From: CAZADA01 sp964636945 | GTDB lineage: Bacteria > Pseudomonadota > Alphaproteobacteria > Caulobacterales > Maricaulaceae | Length of the DNA: 11,075 nt | NCBI GenBank assembly: GCA_964636945.1 | Contig: CAZWVH010000082.1 | Location: forward strand, 1 to 11,075 | Direction: 5' to 3' | Shown: positions 6,640 to 11,075 of the stretch, one piece after another | Layout of the letters: every line of letters starts with the position of its first letter | Numbering within the stretch: the first letter of the stretch is position 1 | Made by a program: the position numbers and the translations under genes | The notes under the pieces: model-generated | What the model was told of the DNA's origin: nothing | The model's database searches: none | Seen by the model: only the letters and a program-made list of their open reading frames with translations

Positions 6640-8017
6640 TCACGACACGATTTTTGCGCTCGCCAGCGCACCAGGGCGCGCAGGCGTGGCGGTCTTGCGC
6701 ATTTCAGGGCCCAAAGCCGCCGACATTTTGCGCTCCATGAGCGCCAAGCTCACATTCAACCCGCGCCACATGACCATGACGTCGCTGCGCGACCATAACG
6801 GCCACGTGTTCGATCAGGCCATGACCGTCTGGTTTCCACGTCCCCATAGTTTCACCGGCGAGGATGTCGTCGAGCTTCATCTGCATGGCGGCGCGGCTGT
6901 CATCAACGCAGCCGCCGCAGCGTTGGCGGCCATGGGCGCAAGGCCGGCTGCGCCTGGCGAGTTTTCCCGGCGCGCGTTCGAGAGCGGCAAGCTTGATTTG
7001 ACCCAGGCCGAGGCCATCGCTGACCTTGTTGACGCCGAAACGGAAGCCCAACGTGATCAGGCCCTGCGGCAAATGCGTGGCGACCTTAGCGCTGTATATA
7101 ATGAATGGCGCGAACGCTTGATCGCCGCCATGGCGTTGATCGAAGCGGAGATTGACTTTCCCGATGAAGGCGATGTTCCCGGCGGCCAGGCGGCGCGCGC
7201 AGCCCCCGGACTTGCCGCGCTAATCTCTGAGATGGACCAGCACTTGGATGATCAGGGCCGCGGCGAGCGTGTGCGTGAGGGCTTTCACATCGCGATTATT
7301 GGCCCACCCAATGCCGGCAAATCCACGCTCTTTAACGCGTTGGTTGGTCGAGACGCGGCCATCGTCACAAATATTCCAGGCACTACGCGCGACGTGGTTG
7401 AGGCCCAAATCACCGTGAGCGGTTTCTCCGTGGTGATCGCTGATACCGCAGGTCTGCGCGATAGCGACGATGTGGTGGAGCGCGAAGGCGTGCGCCGCGC
7501 TCGTGCGCGGGCTGAGGACGCTGATTTGCGCATGCTCGTGCTCGACGCCGCCGCTCGCGACGACATGGCCACGCCGTCGTCGTTTGGAGAGATGCTGAAA
7601 GCTGGCGATGTTCTCGTCGCCAACAAGGCGGACATCGCCGATGAGGCGCGCGCGGCGCTAGAGCAGTTTGCCCTTGGCCAACCGCATGTGACGCCAATCG
7701 CGCTGTCCGCGAAAACCGGCGAAGGACTCGATGTTGTCCGCGCTTACATCGCCCGCGAAGTGACAACCCGCTTATCGGCCAGCGAAGCCCCGGCGCTGAC
7801 TCGCACGCGCCACCGCCTGGCTGTGCAGCGCGCCCGCTCGGGTCTAGTCCGCGCCATGGAGCGGCTGAGCGATGCGTTGTCTTCGGGAGACGCCGTTCCC
7901 GAATTGGCCGGGGAAGACGCGCGCTTGGCCGCCCGGGCCCTGGGAGAAATTACTGGCCATGTGGACGTTGAAGAGATTTTGGATAAAGTCTTCGCGCAAT
8001 TCTGTATCGGCAAATAA
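6626..8017 (+). CDS. mnmE: tRNA uridine-5-carboxymethylaminomethyl modification GTPase MnmE
   Basis: MnmE (TrmE) is a folate-binding GTPase that, with MnmG, adds the (carboxymethyl)aminomethyl group to U34 of tRNAs reading split codon boxes. The 463-residue length is normal. The N-terminal domain begins DTIFALASAPGRAGVAVLRI and contains GEDVVELHLHGG and PGEFSRRAFESGKLDLTQAE. The G domain has G1 GPPNAGKST (226-234), G2 NIPGTTRD, G3 DTAGLRDSDD and G4 NKAD. The protein ends with the family hallmark FCIGK, whose cysteine is conserved for modification. The start overlaps the DUF6489-like gene by 14 bp and I see no strong Shine-Dalgarno. The gene precedes mnmG across an unusual 261-bp spacer. Confidence 0.98.
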   Translation: MTTPDHDTIFALASAPGRAGVAVLRISGPKAADILRSMSAKLTFNPRHMTMTSLRDHNGHVFDQAMTVWFPRPHSFTGEDVVELHLHGGAAVINAAAAALAAMGARPAAPGEFSRRAFESGKLDLTQAEAIADLVDAETEAQRDQALRQMRGDLSAVYNEWRERLIAAMALIEAEIDFPDEGDVPGGQAARAAPGLAALISEMDQHLDDQGRGERVREGFHIAIIGPPNAGKSTLFNALVGRDAAIVTNIPGTTRDVVEAQITVSGFSVVIADTAGLRDSDDVVEREGVRRARARAEDADLRMLVLDAAARDDMATPSSFGEMLKAGDVLVANKADIADEARAALEQFALGQPHVTPIALSAKTGEGLDVVRAYIAREVTTRLSASEAPALTRTRHRLAVQRARSGLVRAMERLSDALSSGDAVPELAGEDARLAARALGEITGHVDVEEILDKVFAQFCIGK

Positions 8018-8053
8018 TGTGGGCGCTTGACTCGCCGGAGTGAGGGCTGTTGC

Positions 8054-8074
8054 CTTGAGTCGTTCTGACTCAAG
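8054..8074. repeat. Inverted repeat with GANTC in both arms
   Basis: CTTGAGTC (8054-8061) and GACTCAAG (8067-8074) form a perfect 8-bp stem with a 5-nt loop, 36 bp after the mnmE stop. There is no T-run after it, so it is a poor intrinsic terminator. It may instead be two head-to-head protein sites. Confidence 0.6.
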
Positions 8075-8106
8075 CAGAGTCAAAGCTGAATCAAACGGCC
8101 GGCCAG

Positions 8107-8122
8107 TGTTTCACGTGAAACA
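8107..8122. promoter_or_regulatory. parS centromere site (ParB binding)
   Basis: TGTTTCACGTGAAACA is a perfect 16-bp palindrome and matches the widely conserved chromosomal parS consensus bound by ParB. An extra half-site GTGAAAC follows directly at 8124-8130. A degenerate copy with the core TTCACGTG sits at 8173-8180, its centre 63 bp (about six helical turns) away. Position fits: in many Alphaproteobacteria parA and parB lie just past mnmG and rsmG, with parS sites nearby. ParB would load here and spread, and ParA would move the site during segregation. Confidence 0.92.
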
Positions 8123-8183
8123 TGTGAAACTGAATCCAGCAGAGTCAAACGCGCCCCCGAGCACCGATTCACTTCACGTGTCA

Positions 8184-8199
8184 GAGTCTAGATAGACTC
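8184..8199. promoter_or_regulatory. 16-bp palindrome built from two GANTC sites, upstream of mnmG
   Basis: GAGTCTAGATAGACTC has 7-bp perfect arms (GAGTCTA/TAGACTC) around a 2-bp centre, 79 bp before the mnmG start codon. The GANTC sites in it start 11 bp apart. It could be an operator whose state depends on GANTC methylation; no binding protein can be named. Confidence 0.5.
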
Positions 8200-8278
8200 C
8201 TTTTGTTCTCATCGCCGCCGCGACCGATGAACACTGCCCGGGCTTTAACGCGAGCTCGCCAGGCGCTATCTGTTCGCC

Positions 8279-10222
8279 ATGAACCAAGAGGTAGGACACC
8301 GGGCCGCTGCGCCCCAAATCGAACGCTGGGACGTTATCGTCATTGGTGGCGGCCATGCTGGCTGTGAGGCGGCGGCAGCGGCGGCCCGCATGGGCGCGCG
8401 CACACTGCTCTTGACCCACAACGCCGACACCATTGGCGAGATGTCGTGCAATCCAGCCATTGGCGGCTTGGGCAAGGGTCATTTGGTGCGCGAGATCGAT
8501 GCGCTGGACGGCGTGATGGGCCGAATTGCCGATGCCTCGGGCATCCAGTTTCGCTTGCTCAATCGCTCTAAAGGCCCGGCCGTGCGCGGCCCACGCACGC
8601 AGTCTGACCGTCAGCTCTATCGCGAGGCCATGCAGGCCGAGCTCGCCACGACTGAGAACCTCACCATCATCGCTGACGCGGCGGAGGATCTGGAGCTCAG
8701 CGGCGGGATGACGCCTCCGCGCGTCGACGGCGTCATTGGCGCCTCAGGGCGCTGCTATGCGGCTGAGCGCGTAGTGCTCACCACCGGCACCTTCCTGAAA
8801 GGCGTGATCCATCGCGGGACGGAACGCATACCAGCAGGACGGCTGCGTGGGCGCGAAAACGGCGTGGAGCCGCCGGCTGTGGGCTTGGCGGACCGGCTGT
8901 ATGGGTTGGGCTTTGCTATGGGCCGGCTGAAAACCGGCACGCCGGCGCGCCTGGCCGCTGACAGCATTGATTGGGCCGGGCTTGATATGCAGCCGGCCGA
9001 TGACGAGCCGGTCCCGTTCTCGTTTCTCACCGAGCGCATCACCGTGCCGCAAATCGCCTGCGGCGTGACGCACACCAGCGCGGCGACACACCAGATCATC
9101 GCCGACAATCTCGATCAGTCGGCGGTCTATGGCGGCGCCATCTCAGGGCGCGGCCCGCGCTATTGCCCGTCCATCGAGGACAAAGTGGTGCGCTTTGCCG
9201 ACCGCACGGCCCATCAGATCTTTCTTGAACCGGAAGGCTTGCCGACCAGCGAACATGGCCATGTGGTCTATCCCAACGGCATTTCCACATCGCTGCCAGC
9301 CGAGGTGCAAGACGCGTTTATCGCCACCATTCCCGGCTTGGAGCGCGCGCAAATCCTGCGCCATGGCTACGCCATCGAATACGATTATGTGGACCCGCGC
9401 GAGTTGTTGCCGACGCTGGAGACCAAGCGCGTGGCCGGGCTCTATCTCGCCGGGCAGATCAACGGCACGACGGGGTATGAAGAGGCCGCCGCCCAAGGGC
9501 TGATTGCCGGCGCGAACGCGGCCATTGCTGGCCAGCATCAAGAGCCCATCGTGTTCGACCGAGCCGAAGCCTATATCGGCGTGTTGATCGATGACCTGGT
9601 GACCCGCGGGGTGACTGAGCCCTATCGCATGTTCACCAGCCGCGCTGAGTATCGCCTGACATTGCGGGCCGATAATGCCGATCAACGCTTGACCGAGCGA
9701 GGCGGCGCCTTCGGTCTTGTTCGCACCGCCCGCGCGCAGCATTTTGCGCAGAAGGCTACAGCATTGGCGAAGGCGCGAGAGGCGGCGCGCACGCTCACAT
9801 TGACCCCGCCGGAGGCCGCGCGCCATGGCATCAATGTCAACCAAGACGGCCGCCATCGTTCAGTGATGGACTTGATTGGACACCCCCATGTCAGTTGGAG
9901 CGACCTGACGCGGGTTTGGCCGCAACTGGCCGAGCTGCGCCCCGACATACGCGAGCAGATCGAAATCGATGCGATCTATGCGGGTTACATCGACCGTCAG
10001 CAAGCGGACATCCTTGCGTTCCGCCGGGATGAAGATCTGCGCATTCCGGACAATCTCGATTATGCGGTTGTGGGCGGCCTGTCCAATGAGGCGCGCGAAA
10101 AACTTGAGGCCGTCCGTCCAATGACATTGGGGCAAGCCGCGCGCATTGAGGGCGTCACCCCCGGCGCCCTGACGGCCTTGCTGGGCCATGTCAAAGCGAG
10201 AGCGAAAGAACGCGCGTCGTAG
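8279..10222 (+). CDS. mnmG: tRNA uridine-5-carboxymethylaminomethyl modification enzyme MnmG (GidA)
   Basis: FAD-dependent partner of MnmE in U34 modification of tRNA. At 647 residues it is slightly longer than usual (about 620-630), mostly from an N-terminal extension of about 15 residues before WDVIVIGGGHAGCEAA. Both family signatures are present: GPRYCPSIEDK, and AGQINGTTGYEEAAAQGL followed by IAGANAA. SCNPAIGGLGKGHLV and EYRLTLRADNADQRL are also typical. ATG 8279 is the only ordinary start after an in-frame stop at 8246-8248, but it lacks a visible Shine-Dalgarno; the AGGTAGGA just inside the gene has no start codon after it. The stop TAG (10220-10222) lies inside the left arm of an inverted-repeat element. 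Confidence 0.98.
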   Translation: MNQEVGHRAAAPQIERWDVIVIGGGHAGCEAAAAAARMGARTLLLTHNADTIGEMSCNPAIGGLGKGHLVREIDALDGVMGRIADASGIQFRLLNRSKGPAVRGPRTQSDRQLYREAMQAELATTENLTIIADAAEDLELSGGMTPPRVDGVIGASGRCYAAERVVLTTGTFLKGVIHRGTERIPAGRLRGRENGVEPPAVGLADRLYGLGFAMGRLKTGTPARLAADSIDWAGLDMQPADDEPVPFSFLTERITVPQIACGVTHTSAATHQIIADNLDQSAVYGGAISGRGPRYCPSIEDKVVRFADRTAHQIFLEPEGLPTSEHGHVVYPNGISTSLPAEVQDAFIATIPGLERAQILRHGYAIEYDYVDPRELLPTLETKRVAGLYLAGQINGTTGYEEAAAQGLIAGANAAIAGQHQEPIVFDRAEAYIGVLIDDLVTRGVTEPYRMFTSRAEYRLTLRADNADQRLTERGGAFGLVRTARAQHFAQKATALAKAREAARTLTLTPPEAARHGINVNQDGRHRSVMDLIGHPHVSWSDLTRVWPQLAELRPDIREQIEIDAIYAGYIDRQQADILAFRRDEDLRIPDNLDYAVVGGLSNEAREKLEAVRPMTLGQAARIEGVTPGALTALLGHVKARAKERAS

Positions 10223-10310
10223 GGCGGGCAAAAGCGTAAGCGTTGTTTGCCAATTTTGCACGATCGATCGAAATATGGTGGGCATGTCTTTGACATGCGC
10301 CACCCTACGA
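10217..10310. repeat. REP/MITE-like element, 94 bp, with near-perfect terminal inverted repeats and two hairpins
   Basis: The ends TCGTAGGGCGGGC (10217-10229) and GCGCCACCCTACGA (10297-10310) are inverted copies with one substitution and a 1-nt bulge. Inside are two hairpins. The first has GGCAAA (10227-10232) pairing with TTTGCC (10246-10251), with weaker inner pairing. The second has GGTGGGCATGTC (10277-10288) pairing with GACATGCGCCACC (10292-10304) across a TTT loop, with one bulged base. The TAGGGYGGGC end type is familiar from dispersed intergenic repeats in many bacteria. The RNA form could end or stabilise the mnmG transcript. It occurs once in this window. Confidence 0.7.
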
Positions 10311-10458
10311 GGCCGGTGTTCATGCGCTCACGCCTCTGACGACGGTCGAGGCTGACGACTTGGGATCGTCTGCGGCGGTTGTCCGGCGTCGCACGGAGCC
10401 GCGCCTGCGCGACCATGTCGCCTTGTCTTGCGCCGTAAAATCTGGCGCCATCACGCCC

Positions 10459-10971
10459 ATGGAAACGCGCCCAGATTTGGCCGCCGTCCAAATTTTCTAT
10501 GACGGCGCCTGCCCGTTCTGCACCGCCTATGCGCGCCTTGTGCGGCTCAAGGACACCGTCGGCGGCGTGGCGATCATTGATGTGCGGTCTGGCCGGCCCG
10601 AGGCCGAGCGGTTAGCGGCGGGCGAGCTGGGCCATTTGGTCGACGCACGAACCGGCGCGCGGTTTCCCGCCGGTGCGCCAGGGGTGGACTTTGACGCCGG
10701 CAATGCAGTGATCCATGACGGCTGGCTCTACCAAGGCGGGGATGCGGTGCATCACATTGCGCGGTTGTCCAGCAAGGTGGGCGTGTTCAATCGCTTTAAT
10801 GCTTGGATGTTCCGCCACCGGCGTATGACCATGGCCGCTTACCCGGCAATGCGCGGGATAAGGAATGCCATCTTAAGGCTGCTGGGCCGTTCGCAGTGGG
10901 GGGACGAACGCCACATCTCACGGCGGCTCGGCGCGGGTGACGACGCGGCTGCCAACGGGCCCAATCATTAG
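10459..10971 (+). CDS. DUF393 (DCC1-like) thiol-disulfide oxidoreductase family protein
   Basis: A 170-residue protein with the DCC-family start IFYDGACPFCTAYARLVRL: C18 and C21 form a CPFC redox pair after the YDG motif. Family members are called thiol-disulfide oxidoreductase-like, but their partners are generally unknown. The middle shows GNAVIHDGWLYQGGDAVHHIARL, where DUF393 proteins usually carry a G(D/E)A(A/V) turn. The last about 40 residues are basic and hydrophobic (RFNAWMFRHRRMTMAAYPAMRG). I chose ATG 10459 because homology begins about 10 residues later; a longer frame from 10360 adds 33 low-complexity Arg-rich residues. Neither start has a clear Shine-Dalgarno. It sits between mnmG and the probable rsmG, 33 bp before the latter. 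Confidence 0.85.
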   Translation: METRPDLAAVQIFYDGACPFCTAYARLVRLKDTVGGVAIIDVRSGRPEAERLAAGELGHLVDARTGARFPAGAPGVDFDAGNAVIHDGWLYQGGDAVHHIARLSSKVGVFNRFNAWMFRHRRMTMAAYPAMRGIRNAILRLLGRSQWGDERHISRRLGAGDDAAANGPNH

Positions 10972-11004
10972 GCCCCGGTGCGCGAACGCGGTTACGGTTT
11001 GACG

Positions 11005-11075
11005 ATGAGCGCTCCGCCCACCTTCACCCAAGCCGATTTCGCCGCCGCCATGCGTGTTGGGGAGGACACGGCAGC
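11005..11075 (+). CDS. rsmG: Probable 16S rRNA (guanine527-N7)-methyltransferase RsmG, N-terminus only
   Basis: An open frame starting ATG at 11005 runs off the window after 23 complete codons (MSAPPTFTQADFAAAMRVGE...). The DF...MRVGEDTAA pattern is compatible with the start of RsmG (GidB), but the visible part is too short to show the methyltransferase domain. The call rests mostly on position, since mnmG is followed by rsmG and then parA-parB in many Alphaproteobacteria. No clear ribosome binding site is seen. Confidence 0.55.
   Translation, partial: MSAPPTFTQADFAAAMRVGEDTA

Larger units (their letters stand above)
8025..8150. repeat. Iteron-like array of 9-bp GANTCAARS words (GANTC methylation sites)
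   Basis: Six exact matches to the degenerate word GANTCAARS occur here: minus strand at 8025-8033 and 8053-8061; plus strand at 8067-8075, 8077-8085, 8088-8096 and 8142-8150. A seventh with one mismatch is at 8132-8140. GANTC starts at 8057, 8067, 8077 and 8088 are spaced 10, 10 and 11 bp, about one helical turn each; 8132 and 8142 are again 10 apart. A longer 12-bp direct repeat, AGCAGAGTCAAA, occurs at 8073-8084 and 8138-8149. Three more GANTC sites follow at 8166, 8184 and 8195. GANTC is the target of the cell-cycle methyltransferase CcrM in Alphaproteobacteria. What protein reads the array is unknown. Confidence 0.75.
8018..8278. other. mnmE-mnmG spacer: candidate centromere/origin-proximal regulatory locus
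   Basis: This 261-bp non-coding stretch is much more structured than the other spacers here. It holds a perfect parS site, ten GANTC sites, a repeated 9-bp GANTC-containing word, an 8-bp-stem hairpin and a 16-bp palindrome, all between 8025 and 8199. From 8200 to 8278 I see nothing recognisable. I find no DnaA box matching TTATCCACA and no TTAA-N7-TTAA CtrA site. It must also contain any mnmG promoter, but I cannot point to one. Confidence 0.7.

Noticed and set aside
6796..6812. CACGTG as a second parS inside mnmE (also near 139 in rho)
   Set aside because: Only the 6-bp core matches; the arms do not fit parS and the bases are explained by coding sequence.
8054..8074. Intrinsic terminator after mnmE
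   Set aside because: The stem is only 8 bp, moderately GC-rich, and not followed by a T-run; it is better explained as paired GANTC sites.
8200..8278. Replication origin proper (DnaA boxes) next to parS
   Set aside because: I find no DnaA-box consensus and no AT-rich unwinding region here, so an origin claim is not supported.
9143..9856. Long minus-strand open frame (237 codons) opposite mnmG
   Set aside because: It lies wholly antisense to an unmistakable mnmG, has no recognisable motif, and is a normal by-product of high-GC coding sequence.
10360..10458. Upstream extension of the DUF393 gene
   Set aside because: It adds Arg-rich residues without family resemblance; the redox motif sits at the expected distance from the ATG at 10459.

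Overview
The window looks like a piece of an alphaproteobacterial chromosome close to the replication origin/centromere region. The reasons are the order rho, mnmE, mnmG, (rsmG), a gene order known from many Alphaproteobacteria where parA-parB follow; a perfect 16-bp parS site; a dense cluster of GANTC (CcrM-type) sites; and a DUF6489-like protein. A caulobacter/hyphomonad-like lineage would fit, but I cannot place it more finely.

Layout. 1-683: the 3' part of rho (+). 698-6196: five minus-strand genes packed with overlaps or gaps of at most 17 bp, read in the order dienelactone hydrolase, lipoprotein glycerophosphodiester phosphodiesterase, HscC-type Hsp70, membrane-anchored J-like protein, and a secreted DAAO-type flavoprotein. 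This block is convergent with rho and separates it from mnmE. A 100-N assembly gap (1830-1929) lies in the signal-peptide region of the flavoprotein; identical 21-bp ends on both sides indicate an unmerged overlap rather than missing sequence. 6197-6360: divergent spacer. 6361-8017: a DUF6489-like small protein overlapping mnmE (+). 8018-8278: spacer with parS and a helically phased array of GANTC-containing repeats. 8279-10222: mnmG. 10217-10310: a REP/MITE-like inverted-repeat element that supplies the mnmG stop codon. 10311-10458: nothing I can recognise. 10459-10971: a DUF393 thiol-disulfide oxidoreductase-like gene. 11005-11075: probable start of rsmG.

How the genes work together. MnmE and MnmG form the complex that modifies U34 of certain tRNAs, and RsmG would methylate 16S rRNA. 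HscC and the J-like protein should form a specialised Hsp70/co-chaperone pair, as HscC does with DjlB/DjlC in E. coli. Their co-transcription with two predicted lipoproteins, one of them a cofactor-loaded Tat substrate, suggests (inference only) a chaperone pair serving envelope-bound clients.

The two most interesting items are the parS/GANTC array between mnmE and mnmG, and the flavoprotein, which reads as a circularly permuted D-amino-acid-oxidase fold behind a Tat/lipoprotein signal.
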